Positions 50,028 through 57,649 of a stretch of 58,128 nt of DNA are shown here, in pieces. Numbering within the stretch: the stretch's first letter is position 1; every line of letters begins with the position of its first letter. Below the pieces are notes generated by a model. The model did not search any database, was not told the DNA's origin, and saw nothing but the letters and a program-made list of their open reading frames with translations. The DNA comes from an uncultured Elusimicrobium sp. (GTDB lineage Bacteria; Elusimicrobiota; Elusimicrobia; Elusimicrobiales; Elusimicrobiaceae), in the NCBI GenBank assembly GCA_937891135.1, contig CALAFB010000116.1, positions 1 to 58,128 on the forward strand, read 5' to 3'. Position numbers and translations under genes: made by a program.

Positions 50028-50068
50028 AATCCCCGGGGCCTTTTATATTTTCTCCCCGGGGATTATTA
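50028..50068 (+). terminator. Rho-independent terminator after pnp
   Basis: AATCCCCGGGG (50028-50038) pairs with CCCCGGGGATT (50054-50064), followed by ATTATTTAT. Confidence 0.8.
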
Positions 50069-50148
50069 TTTATCCGCCTCTTTAGTTCATTTGTTTTTAA
50101 CCCGAAATTTTATTATACTATAAGTACAATTTTTACCTGTTTTTGGAA

Positions 50149-50338
50149 CCGTATGCGGAATACGGAGTGTTATTAACCACTACCACGCCAAAACCAGCCA
50201 ATTAGGCACAGCGGAAAGGAACTTATAATCCCTTTTTACTGTGCCGAATGTTTGCCATTTTGTATATATAAGGCGGCAAATTACGGCTGTTATGCGTTGG
50301 GACTGTGGTAGTGCTCAAACACAAAGATAGCCGTTTTT
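50149..50338 (+). ncRNA. Structured leader or small RNA upstream of the 50392 pilin gene
   Basis: The 394-nt gap between pnp and the pilin gene holds: CCGTAT/ATACGG (50149-50154, 50160-50165), a long-range CACTACCAC/GTGGTAGTG pair (50178-50186, 50305-50313), GGCACAG/CTGTGCC (50205-50211, 50239-50245), TTTGCC/GGCAAA (50251-50256, 50275-50280), and ACGGCT/AGCCGT (50283-50288, 50329-50334) followed by TTTT-G-TTT. The last stem traps the GTGGTAGTG arm in its loop, so the fold could switch between antiterminator and terminator. A TATACT box near 50113 is a possible start. It matches no riboswitch I know. Confidence 0.45.
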
Positions 50339-50391
50339 GTTTGCTTCTAAAATCAGCTGAAATTGTACATTACACATTAGGAGATAAAAAC

Positions 50392-50919
50392 ATGAAGTTA
50401 ACAAAACAAGCGTTTACGCTTATTGAACTACTGGTAGTAGTTCTGATTATCGGTATTTTGGCAGCCGTTGCGCTGCCGCAATACCAGAAAGCCGTAGAAA
50501 AAGCCCGTATCACAGAAGCCGTCACATTAATGAATAGTGTTCAAAAGGCAATAGATGAGTTATGTTTAACCAACCCGAACTTTTATGACGAAATCATTGG
50601 TTGCGGTACGGACGTTGAAAACGGCGCATGCCAAGTGTTAGATATAGACGTAGAAAATGTGCTAACTTGCGATCAAGAGGACAATTATCTTTGCCGCAGT
50701 AAACACTTTGTATATGACGCCTATGGAGCCTGTAACGGTGAAATTGAACTAGCAGCAGACCGCGTTCAAGATGGAAATATCGAAGATCAAGTTAGACAAT
50801 ATCGCATAGGATTTTTCAGAGATGCTTCGGGAAATTGGGAAAGATATTGCGACAGCCCCAATGCAGACTTCTCCTACAGTACTTCTATTTGTGAAAGTTT
50901 TGCAGCTGGTCATCTATAG
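50392..50919 (+). CDS. Type IV pilin-like protein
   Basis: 175 residues. Leader MKLTKQA (alanine rather than glycine at -1), then FTLIELLVVVLIIGILAAVA and LPQYQKAVEKARITEAV. The globular domain is acidic with several cysteines (GCGTDVENGAC, LTCDQEDNYLC, YGACNG). AGGAG stands 10 nt before the ATG. It is the first gene after the structured region and is not next to other pilus genes. A GTG 29 codons upstream is in the structured region and is rejected. Confidence 0.87.
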   Translation: MKLTKQAFTLIELLVVVLIIGILAAVALPQYQKAVEKARITEAVTLMNSVQKAIDELCLTNPNFYDEIIGCGTDVENGACQVLDIDVENVLTCDQEDNYLCRSKHFVYDAYGACNGEIELAADRVQDGNIEDQVRQYRIGFFRDASGNWERYCDSPNADFSYSTSICESFAAGHL

Positions 50920-50953
50920 AAAACTTAAGAACTAATTCAAAGGAATCGCAATT

Positions 50954-50962
50954 TGTTATAAT
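50954..50962 (+). promoter_or_regulatory. Extended -10 promoter of the 50969 gene (leaderless)
   Basis: TGTTATAAT ends 6 nt before the ATG at 50969. No Shine-Dalgarno. Confidence 0.6.
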
Positions 50963-50968
50963 AGGCGT

Positions 50969-51670
50969 ATGAAATTCATACGCCTATGTTGCTGCCTGCT
51001 TAGCACGGCCCTGTTGGCCGCGTGTACGTATCACAGCAAACTGCCGCGCGGAATTTTTGCTGCTCCGGCGGCTGAGCAGCGCATTGCGGCTACCGTACTG
51101 TTGGCTTCAGATAAAATTGCCCAAAAACAATTTGTCTTTAAAGATTATCATTCGCAAAATTCCGTCCACTCCTACAAAATCGGGCTTACAGACGGTGCGC
51201 TAACCGCAGCCGCCGAAGCATTGGCTACGGTCTTTGAAACGGTAGAGGTAAACCCGTCTAAACACGCCGCCAATTACGATTACCGCGCCGAACTGAACTA
51301 CACCGTTACAGGCACGAAAACGGACAATTTGGAAAGCGTCCAATGGTTTGGCGGGCAACCGCCCATGCTGGAAACGCGCGTGTTAATTTCCGTATATGAT
51401 GTTAAGACGGGGAAACTGTTATTTTCTATGTTTGCCTCGCGCCAAAACCGCCTGGAAATGAGCGACGCTTCCGCCGTTACCCAACGCTTGGAAAACAAAG
51501 GCAAAACCGTTTTTCTTCCCGTTACGGGCCCCGTATATACGCAAAATTTCGGCGACGATTTGCGCTATACGCTAGCGCGGGATTTATCGCAATGTTTGAC
51601 GGAAATTGCCCAAACACTTGCGCAAAACCGCGCGCTGTTTGAACCTATTGCCCAAAATAATGTAAAATAG
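50969..51670 (+). CDS. Predicted lipoprotein, unknown function
   Basis: 233 residues. Signal peptide ends in the lipobox LLAAC (Cys19). The mature domain has a mixed alpha/beta pattern (GLTDGALTAAAEALATVFETVEV, MLETRVLISVYDVKTGKLLFSM) reminiscent of outer-membrane assembly lipoproteins with an ABC-type auxiliary or DUF799/CsgG-like fold, but I cannot assign it. 27 nt separate it from accB, so the two may share a transcript. Confidence 0.75.
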   Translation: MKFIRLCCCLLSTALLAACTYHSKLPRGIFAAPAAEQRIAATVLLASDKIAQKQFVFKDYHSQNSVHSYKIGLTDGALTAAAEALATVFETVEVNPSKHAANYDYRAELNYTVTGTKTDNLESVQWFGGQPPMLETRVLISVYDVKTGKLLFSMFASRQNRLEMSDASAVTQRLENKGKTVFLPVTGPVYTQNFGDDLRYTLARDLSQCLTEIAQTLAQNRALFEPIAQNNVK

Positions 51671-51697
51671 TTTTAAGCAGTTTTTAGTGAGGGATTT

Positions 51698-52210
51698 ATG
51701 AAAAAAACAATGACCAAAAAAACTACGGCCAAAGCCAAAAAAACGGCTGTCAAGAAAACGGCCGTCAAAGAATCACCGATTTTAAAAGACGTCAAACAAC
51801 TCTATGCCTTCATGCAAGACAACCATTTAGATACTATTGAATACGACCAAAAAGGCCTGTATTTGCGCTTAGTAAAAGCCAAACCGGCTATGGTTCCCGT
51901 TCCCGTGAATGTGGGGGGGAGTGTAAGCGCGGGGGGGGCGGCTAACTTTGCCCCGGTGCAGGAACAATACAAAGAAGTGATGAAATCCGCCTTAACGGGG
52001 ATTTTCTTCCGCGGTTCTACGCCTAGTGCCCCGCCGTTTGTCAAAGAAGGCGCGCAAGTAGCCAAGGGCGACGTAATTTGCCTGATTGAGGCCATGAAAG
52101 TATTTAACGAGGTCCGTGCGGACTATCCGTGCATTATTAAAAAAGTGCTCGTAGAAAACGGCAAGCCTGTTAAACAGGGCGATGCGTTATTTGCCATTGA
52201 GCGGGTGTAA
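51698..52210 (+). CDS. accB: Acetyl-CoA carboxylase biotin carboxyl carrier protein
   Basis: 170 residues. N-terminal Lys/Thr/Ala-rich tail (KKTTAKAKKTAVKKTAVK, residues 7-24), a conserved helical segment (ILKDVKQLYAFMQDNHLDTIEYD), a flexible Gly/Ser linker, then the biotinyl domain with EAMKVFNEV (Lys134 as the biotin site; MKV replaces the usual MKM). It carries CO2 in fatty-acid synthesis. accC is not adjacent; a winged-helix gene follows two bases later. Confidence 0.9.
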   Translation: MKKTMTKKTTAKAKKTAVKKTAVKESPILKDVKQLYAFMQDNHLDTIEYDQKGLYLRLVKAKPAMVPVPVNVGGSVSAGGAANFAPVQEQYKEVMKSALTGIFFRGSTPSAPPFVKEGAQVAKGDVICLIEAMKVFNEVRADYPCIIKKVLVENGKPVKQGDALFAIERV

Positions 52211-52212
52211 GT

Positions 52213-52473
52213 ATGAATCCTTTACAAGATAACATTAACCAAGCCGTCCAACAGATGACGGAATATTTAACCGCTAATCCCAAGGCTACGTCTTGGCAAT
52301 TAAAAGTGATGTTTCACTTGTCCAGTTCCGTGCTCTATTTGGCCCTGGGCAAATTGCTAGCGGAAAAGAAAATCACGCTGGAAGCCGACGGGATTAACTA
52401 CAACATTACATGGGGCGCGGAAGCAGTAGCCAAACAAGCAGCCGAAAACGCCAACCCCTTCCAACCGAATTAA
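52213..52473 (+). CDS. Small winged-helix protein (DUF2582-like)
   Basis: 86 residues. SWQLKVMFHLSSSVLYLALGKLLAEKKITL followed by INYNITW fits a winged helix-turn-helix with a short wing, as in the DUF2582 group found in Bacteroidetes and relatives. It starts two bases after accB. A regulator of lipid synthesis would be a guess based only on position. Confidence 0.6.
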   Translation: MNPLQDNINQAVQQMTEYLTANPKATSWQLKVMFHLSSSVLYLALGKLLAEKKITLEADGINYNITWGAEAVAKQAAENANPFQPN

Positions 52474-52489
52474 ATTACGATCTAAGGGA

Positions 52490-52519
52490 AATGGGGTACT
52501 TCGTAAGAAGTACCCCATT
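52490..52519. terminator. 13-bp hairpin between convergent genes
   Basis: AATGGGGTACTTC (52490-52502) and GAAGTACCCCATT (52507-52519), perfect, 4-nt loop. It sits between the winged-helix gene and the minus-strand pilin gene and could serve both. U-tracts are short. Confidence 0.7.
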
Positions 52520-52522
52520 CTT

Positions 52523-53125
52523 CTAGTAGTAGCAATTTGTATTGTAAGGAAGATTCAATATTTCTCTGTAATCGCGGTCTGAGTAATCCCCCATATAGGT
52601 ATCACTTCCTTGGCTAAAAGATATCTCACCCGTCTTAGAATAACAAATTAACACAACGTCTCCTTTATATAATGCCATAGCATACATATCCCCATACGGC
52701 TCGGCCTGGTAATAAAAATCCTTTGTCCCGGAATAAAACGGTCCTCCATCATTAAAATCACCCACGGCAACATCTAAAGTCATAGAATTACATTTATCGG
52801 TATCTTCGCCATTAGCTAATACACATGCTTGTATGGCACTTCCTAAGAGTTTTACATTTGTAATAGCTTCAGCAAACCTTGCTTTTTCTACTGCCTTTTG
52901 ATACTGTGGCAAGGCGACGGCTGCCAAAATACCGATGATTAACACTACGACAAGCAGCTCAATGAGCGTGAACGCTCTGTTATATAAAGACGTCATCCCG
53001 TACTTGATACGGGATCTTCCACGCATGTTGTTATGCAACGCTCGTTGAAACGACAAGCGTTGAAGATGCTGAGTCAAGCTCAGCATGACATACTGATTGA
53101 TTTTTCCTGCATTGATTTTTTTCAT
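52523..53125 (-). CDS. Type IV pilin-like protein with an elongated leader
   Basis: 200 residues from the ATG at 53125, which has GAGGT five bases upstream. The pilin motif FTLIELLVVVLIIGILAAVA begins only at residue 52, after alanine 51; leaders here are otherwise 3-7 residues. Residues about 13-45 are encoded by a REP-like palindromic element (52992-53089) that keeps the frame open. An internal ATG (MTSLYNRA, residue 44) would give a normal leader but has no Shine-Dalgarno. The mature domain has few cysteines and a Tyr/Asp-rich end. It lies behind a long structured leader. Confidence 0.82.
   Translation of the reverse strand: MKKINAGKINQYVMLSLTQHLQRLSFQRALHNNMRGRSRIKYGMTSLYNRAFTLIELLVVVLIIGILAAVALPQYQKAVEKARFAEAITNVKLLGSAIQACVLANGEDTDKCNSMTLDVAVGDFNDGGPFYSGTKDFYYQAEPYGDMYAMALYKGDVVLICYSKTGEISFSQGSDTYMGDYSDRDYREILNLPYNTNCYY
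52992..53089. repeat. REP-like palindromic element inside a pilin gene
   Basis: Bounded by GTCAT and ATGAC. Three hairpins: ATCCCGTA/TACGGGAT (52995-53002, 53008-53015), AACGCT/AGCGTT with an inner CGTT/AACG (53037-53061), and ATGCTGAG/CTCAGCAT (53066-53073, 53079-53086). This type (GTCATCCCG and GTCATGCTGAG ends) is common between genes in many bacteria; here it is in frame within the prepilin leader. Confidence 0.7.
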
Positions 53126-53166
53126 AATTACCTCTCTTGTCTATGCAGGAAGCAACCGGAGCCCTT

Positions 53167-53343
53167 TGCAATGGCTTAGGTATAAAAAAGACGACAACTT
53201 ATTACCTAAGCCATTGCAGTAACCCGTGTAATAACCGTCGCCCGCCTACCCTTACGGGTAGGCACAAAAGCAGACGGTTATCCATTGGACTGCAATGAGC
53301 CGGACGGGAACTCCCATCCAGCGCAACACCGGCTTTCCCGGTG
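53167..53343 (-). promoter_or_regulatory. Long structured 5' leader of the 53125 pilin gene
   Basis: Fills the 334-nt gap 53126-53459. A perfect 16-bp stem (53167-53182 with 53203-53218), an 8-bp TAACCGTC/GACGGTTA stem (53232-53239, 53273-53280) enclosing GCCTACCC/GGGTAGGC (53244-53251, 53256-53263), GGA.GGGA/TCCC.TCC (53302-53319), and CACCGG/CCGGTG (53327-53332, 53338-53343). TGCAATG at 53291-53297 could replace one arm of the 16-bp stem, giving two exclusive folds. A TTGAAA-17-TAGAAT promoter (53411-53383, minus) would transcribe it. Confidence 0.5.
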
Positions 53344-53382
53344 CTCCCAACAAATAACCTTTGAATTTTTAACTTCTTTATT

Positions 53383-53411
53383 ATTCTAATAAACCAAGGT
53401 CTATTTTTCAA
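53383..53411 (-). promoter_or_regulatory. Promoter of the 53125 pilin transcript
   Basis: Minus strand TTGAAA (53411-53406), 17-nt spacer, TAGAAT (53388-53383). Predicted start near 53376, so the leader is about 250 nt. Confidence 0.55.
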
Positions 53412-53459
53412 GCCGGAATTTTTTTCACAAATATTGCTAAAAAATGTAAAATAACCTAT

Positions 53460-55784
53460 ATGCCTAAGTATTACTACGCACGTAAAAAATCCAAAAAAAA
53501 GCAAGAAACTCCCAACGCTAACGCCTGGATGCGTACGGCCCTTTACATTTTAATGGGCGCGCTATGCGTGTGGTTGTGCGCTATTTTATGGTTTAACGCC
53601 AATAGCGGTAAACTGGGCACTACGTTTGCACAGGCACTACGCCAAGCACTTGGGGCTTCGGCGGGGCTGCTACCGTTATTTTTAGGTTATTGGCTGGTGC
53701 AGACTATCCGCAACAAAAGTGCGTCTTTCTTGTTTTTCTTATTTGGCACCTCTATTACATTAGCCAGTTTTTCCAGTATATGCACGTGTTTAAGGCAGAT
53801 TTTTACAGGTTCGTTAATTTCCGGCGGCCTGGTGGGGGAAAAGGTTTTCTTCGCGTTAAAAAGCATCGTCGGTTCCGTTGGAGCGGCGTTATTCTCATTA
53901 GCGTTTGTGCTGGTGGGGTTTCATATTTTAGTAGCCATTCCGTGGCGCACGGTACTTACCAAAACGGCTGAACTGATTAAAAACGATTTTAACGGCTGGA
54001 TGGAAGCACGCGCGGAACTCAAACAAAAAGTAACGGAAAGTAAACAGGAAATGGACGAACAAGCCGAGGCAGCCGAACACCGCCCGGTGGCCGAAGAAGT
54101 ACACGAACTGCCCGAAATCCGCCGTCCGCAAGGGCCGGAAATCCGCCGCCCGGTAGCAGAGCCCATTACCGAACTGCCGCGCGAAGAAAAACCGGCTGCT
54201 AAAAAAGCCAAAAAGGCTGAAGCCGCGCCGGAAGAAACCGAAGAAACGAATCCTTCGGAAACCAAAAAATTTGACCCGGAAACCTTTGAACTGCCGTCTT
54301 TGGCCCTGCTCAATGACCCGGTGGGCGACGGCCTGGTAGGCCCGACAGATGACGAAATTGCCAAAGCCACCAAACGCTTGGAAGACACCTTAAAAAGTTT
54401 TGAAATCGGCGCGCACGTAACGGGCGTTTCGCCGGGCCCGGTGGTAACGCGCTATGAAATTCAGCCGGATGCCGGGGTCAAAATGTCCTCCATTACCGCG
54501 CTTACGCAGGATATTCAAGCCAGCATGAAAGCACGCTCTATCCGCGTGCAAGCGCCTATTCCGGGCAAAAGTACCATGGGTTTTGAAATCCCCAACGACA
54601 AATCTGTCATGGTTACGATGAAAGAAATTTTGCAATCCCCAGTTTACGCGCACTCCAAAGCCGTATTGCCGATTGCCCTGGGCCGCCACGCCAACGGGGA
54701 CCCGGCCGCTACTATTGCCGAAAAATGGCCGCATATTTTAATTGCCGGGGCTACTAACAGCGGTAAATCTATTTGTTTGCATACGATTATTATGTCTTTG
54801 TTATTTAAGCACAAGCCCGACGAAGTCAAATTCTTAATGATTGACCCCAAGCGCGTGGAACTTACCTTATACGAAGGTATCCCGTATTTGTATGACCCCA
54901 AAACCTCGTGCGACGATGCCGACATTATTACTAAACCTAACGACGCGGCTAAATCGTTACAAATGCTTGTAAAAGTGATGGAAAAACGCTTGGATATGTG
55001 TCAAGCCGTCAAGGTTAAAAATATTGAGGGCTACAACCAATGGGCACGCGAAAACAACGAAGAAAAAATGTTTTATGTGTTTGTCATTATTGACGAAATG
55101 GCCGACCTTATGCTACAAACCAAAGCGTCTATTGAGGACTCTGTGCAACGCCTCGCGCAAATGGGCCGCGCCATGGGGATTCACCTCATTTTATGTACGC
55201 AGCGTCCGTCTGTAAAAGTCGTTACGGGGATTATTAAGGCCAATATGCCTTCGCGCATTGCCTTGCAAGTGGCAAGCGGCATTGACTCCAAAGTAATTTT
55301 GGATTCCGTGGGGGCCGAAAACCTCTTAGGCCGCGGCGATATGCTGCTACTAGATTCGTCCACGCAAACGCCTTTGCGTATCCAGGGAGCGTATGTGTCG
55401 CCGGATGAAATTAAGGCCGTAGCGGATTTCTTGCGCGCCCAAGGCGGGCCGGATTACCCCGTTCAAATCGTGCAAGAGCAACAGCCCGGTATGCGCCCGC
55501 AAGACGGACTGGGCACCAACCCGGAAGAAATTTTACAAGCGTTAAATTTAATCAAGGAACGCCGCCGCGTGTCGCAAGATTTGTTAAAAGCGCATTTTGG
55601 TTCGTCCGCGCGGGCGACCAATATGCTTAGCGTCTTAGAAATGCGCGGCTTTATTACCAAGCCCGAAGGCTCTAACCGCTGGGAAATTCATTATGATTTA
55701 ATTGACTCTGCCATTGACGATATGAGTGGCCCGGCTTATCAAAAAGATTACAAGGAACCCGAATATGAAACCGTTTATAAGTAA
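53460..55784 (+). CDS. ftsK: DNA translocase FtsK/SpoIIIE
   Basis: 774 residues. Basic N-terminus, four membrane helices (about 20-175), a charged linker (Glu/Pro/Lys-rich, about 190-280), the motor with GATNSGKSICLHTII (Walker A) and FVIIDEMADLML (Walker B), LCTQRPSVKVVTGIIKAN, and a C-terminal winged helix (gamma domain, LLKAHFGSSARATNMLSVLE). It pumps chromosome ends through the septum. A TAAAAT box ends 7 nt before the ATG and there is no Shine-Dalgarno. It begins the ftsK-lolA-pgsA-pgpA-tolQ run. Confidence 0.94.
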   Translation: MPKYYYARKKSKKKQETPNANAWMRTALYILMGALCVWLCAILWFNANSGKLGTTFAQALRQALGASAGLLPLFLGYWLVQTIRNKSASFLFFLFGTSITLASFSSICTCLRQIFTGSLISGGLVGEKVFFALKSIVGSVGAALFSLAFVLVGFHILVAIPWRTVLTKTAELIKNDFNGWMEARAELKQKVTESKQEMDEQAEAAEHRPVAEEVHELPEIRRPQGPEIRRPVAEPITELPREEKPAAKKAKKAEAAPEETEETNPSETKKFDPETFELPSLALLNDPVGDGLVGPTDDEIAKATKRLEDTLKSFEIGAHVTGVSPGPVVTRYEIQPDAGVKMSSITALTQDIQASMKARSIRVQAPIPGKSTMGFEIPNDKSVMVTMKEILQSPVYAHSKAVLPIALGRHANGDPAATIAEKWPHILIAGATNSGKSICLHTIIMSLLFKHKPDEVKFLMIDPKRVELTLYEGIPYLYDPKTSCDDADIITKPNDAAKSLQMLVKVMEKRLDMCQAVKVKNIEGYNQWARENNEEKMFYVFVIIDEMADLMLQTKASIEDSVQRLAQMGRAMGIHLILCTQRPSVKVVTGIIKANMPSRIALQVASGIDSKVILDSVGAENLLGRGDMLLLDSSTQTPLRIQGAYVSPDEIKAVADFLRAQGGPDYPVQIVQEQQPGMRPQDGLGTNPEEILQALNLIKERRRVSQDLLKAHFGSSARATNMLSVLEMRGFITKPEGSNRWEIHYDLIDSAIDDMSGPAYQKDYKEPEYETVYK

Positions 55785-56559
55785 ATTTCTGTTTATTATT
55801 TGCGGATGCGTTGTTTTAGCCGCGTGTTCGCCGAAAGAAGAACCCTCTATGCCCGCTATAGAAGAAACGGTAACGGTGGAAGAAGAAGTCCTGCCGCCCA
55901 CGGCCCAAAAATTAGACACGCCGCAAGGACCGGCCGAAATTGTGCAACCTGCCGAAGAAACCACGGCTAAACCCGCTGAAACCGCAGCCGCCAAAACCGC
56001 AAAAACGCTTTATCCTAACGAAGCCGTCATCCGCGTAAAAGCGTGGGATGATAAACTTAAATTTCTAAAAACCCGTTTTGAGCAAACTACCACGTACGAC
56101 GGGGTTCCGGTCAGCAAATCGCAAGGCGTTTTGTATTACGATAAAGACAAAAACCTCTTGCGCTTAGATACCCTTGACACAGACGGTAAAACCGACCAAA
56201 CCGCCGTTACAGACAAGCAAAAAATCCTTATTTTAGACGGGCAAGGCCGCGAGATTACCACCCTGTCTTGGACCGAATGGCAGCAAGGCCAGCCCAACCA
56301 AGCGTTATTTGATTTCGGCAATTATACGGCTCTATTAGCCCGCCACAATGCTGCGCTTCAAGAGCCCCACGTACTCGCCTTAACACCCAAAGAGGGGGAG
56401 AAATATACGCTGTATTTAACGCTAGACCCAAAGGACTCTTTCCCCACAAATATTAAAATCGTTTCTGATTTAATGGTAACCGAAGCTGCACTCTTGGACA
56501 TTCAAAAAAACCAACCCTTGCCGTTTAACACATTTCGCGCCGGAGGACTTTTTAAATGA
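55765..56559 (+). CDS. LolA-like protein carrying a lipobox
   Basis: 264 residues. Signal peptide with lipobox VLAAC (Cys20), a Glu/Thr/Ala-rich linker to about residue 85, then a LolA-like half-barrel: FLKTRFEQTTTYDGVPVSKSQGVLYYDKDKNLLRLD, DKQKILILDGQGREITTL and the ending NQPLPFNTFRAGGLFK. LolA is normally a soluble periplasmic carrier of lipoproteins, so membrane anchoring is odd. It overlaps ftsK by 20 nt, an arrangement (ftsK-lolA) known in Proteobacteria, and pgsA by four. Confidence 0.72.
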   Translation: MKPFISKFLFIICGCVVLAACSPKEEPSMPAIEETVTVEEEVLPPTAQKLDTPQGPAEIVQPAEETTAKPAETAAAKTAKTLYPNEAVIRVKAWDDKLKFLKTRFEQTTTYDGVPVSKSQGVLYYDKDKNLLRLDTLDTDGKTDQTAVTDKQKILILDGQGREITTLSWTEWQQGQPNQALFDFGNYTALLARHNAALQEPHVLALTPKEGEKYTLYLTLDPKDSFPTNIKIVSDLMVTEAALLDIQKNQPLPFNTFRAGGLFK

Positions 56560-57173
56560 TGACACTTGCCAATAAAATTACATTACTACGTGCCGGGTTG
56601 GCACTTGTGATGTTTGCTTTTATTTTGCTGCCGTTTTGGTGGGCCCGGTTTATTGCCACGGGGATTTTTATTTTAGCTGCCAGTACGGACTGGGTAGACG
56701 GCAAAATCGCACGCGAAACGAATACGATTACTTCCTTTGGGGCCATTGTGGACCCGTTTGTAGATAAAATTCTCGTCATAGCGGCGTTTTTTGCGTTTGT
56801 AGCCATTAAACCTTTAAACGTACCGATTTGGGCCGTATTTTTGATTTTACTGCGTGAACTTATGGTTTCTAACTTACGCGCTATTGCCGCGCTAGACGGC
56901 AAAGTGATGGCGGCTGAACGCTGGGGCAAATTTAAAACCGTTGTGCAAATGACAGCCATCGGCATTATTTTCTTTGTCATTGTGCTCATGCATTTATCCC
57001 ATTTAGTACACGGCCCGGCACAGCGTTTTTGCTGGATGACGTTTATTACACTTGCTAAATTTCCGTATACCGTTACCGCGATTGCCGCCGTTATCACGTG
57101 GATAAGTGCTATTTCCTACCTGCGTAATAATTGGGACTTACTTAAAAAATCCTGGAGTGCCCCATGCAACTAG
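56556..57173 (+). CDS. pgsA: CDP-diacylglycerol--glycerol-3-phosphate 3-phosphatidyltransferase
   Basis: 205 residues with several membrane helices. The CDP-alcohol phosphotransferase motif is intact: DWVDGKIARETNTITSFGA then VDPFVDK. It makes phosphatidylglycerophosphate. ATGA overlap with the lolA-like gene; pgpA, the next step, overlaps its end by ten bases. Confidence 0.92.
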   Translation: MMTLANKITLLRAGLALVMFAFILLPFWWARFIATGIFILAASTDWVDGKIARETNTITSFGAIVDPFVDKILVIAAFFAFVAIKPLNVPIWAVFLILLRELMVSNLRAIAALDGKVMAAERWGKFKTVVQMTAIGIIFFVIVLMHLSHLVHGPAQRFCWMTFITLAKFPYTVTAIAAVITWISAISYLRNNWDLLKKSWSAPCN

Positions 57174-57646
57174 TTTACAAAGCGTTAGCTACGGGGCTGT
57201 TTATCAGTTATTTACCGTCTAAAATTATTAAATTCAAAAAGAACACCGGAGCCGGGTTTTTAGGTACGCTATGGGGTATCCCGCTTGTTCTTTTGTTTCC
57301 GCAAGACCCCGTTTTATATTTACTAGCCATGCTTCTCTTTTGGATACTTGCCGTATGGGTCTGCAAAAAAGTACAATTTAAGGGATATACGGGGCACGAT
57401 AACCCCAAAATCGTCATAGACGAAATGGCCGGCTATATTACGGCCATGGCGTTTTTACCGCATACGTGGCCGTATCTGTTGGCAGCGTTTGTGCTTTTTC
57501 GCACGTTTGACACGGTAAAACTAGGACCGGTTAAAACGTTTGATAAAATGGAAAACGCTTTTGGTATCGTGTTTGATGATGTATCGGCTGGATTACTAGC
57601 TAATATTTGTATACAAATTTGTATTATTTTTATAAACAAGGGGTAA
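57164..57646 (+). CDS. pgpA: Phosphatidylglycerophosphatase A
   Basis: 160 residues, membrane protein. NPKIVIDEMAGYITAMAFLP, FRTFDTVKLGPVKTFDKM and GIVFDDVSAGLLAN are PgpA motifs with the metal-binding acidic residues. It dephosphorylates the PgsA product to phosphatidylglycerol. The two-gene order encodes consecutive steps. Confidence 0.9.
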   Translation: MQLVYKALATGLFISYLPSKIIKFKKNTGAGFLGTLWGIPLVLLFPQDPVLYLLAMLLFWILAVWVCKKVQFKGYTGHDNPKIVIDEMAGYITAMAFLPHTWPYLLAAFVLFRTFDTVKLGPVKTFDKMENAFGIVFDDVSAGLLANICIQICIIFINKG

Positions 57647-57649
57647 ATT

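Noticed and set aside
50305..50391. GTG start giving the 50392 pilin 29 extra residues
   Set aside because: The extension lies in structured leader sequence, and a proper AGGAG precedes the ATG at 50392, which gives a normal prepilin leader.
53291..53345. Partial resemblance of the pilin leader to a cobalamin riboswitch (GGGAA...GGTG)
   Set aside because: The other conserved boxes of that family are not found, and the downstream gene is a pilin.
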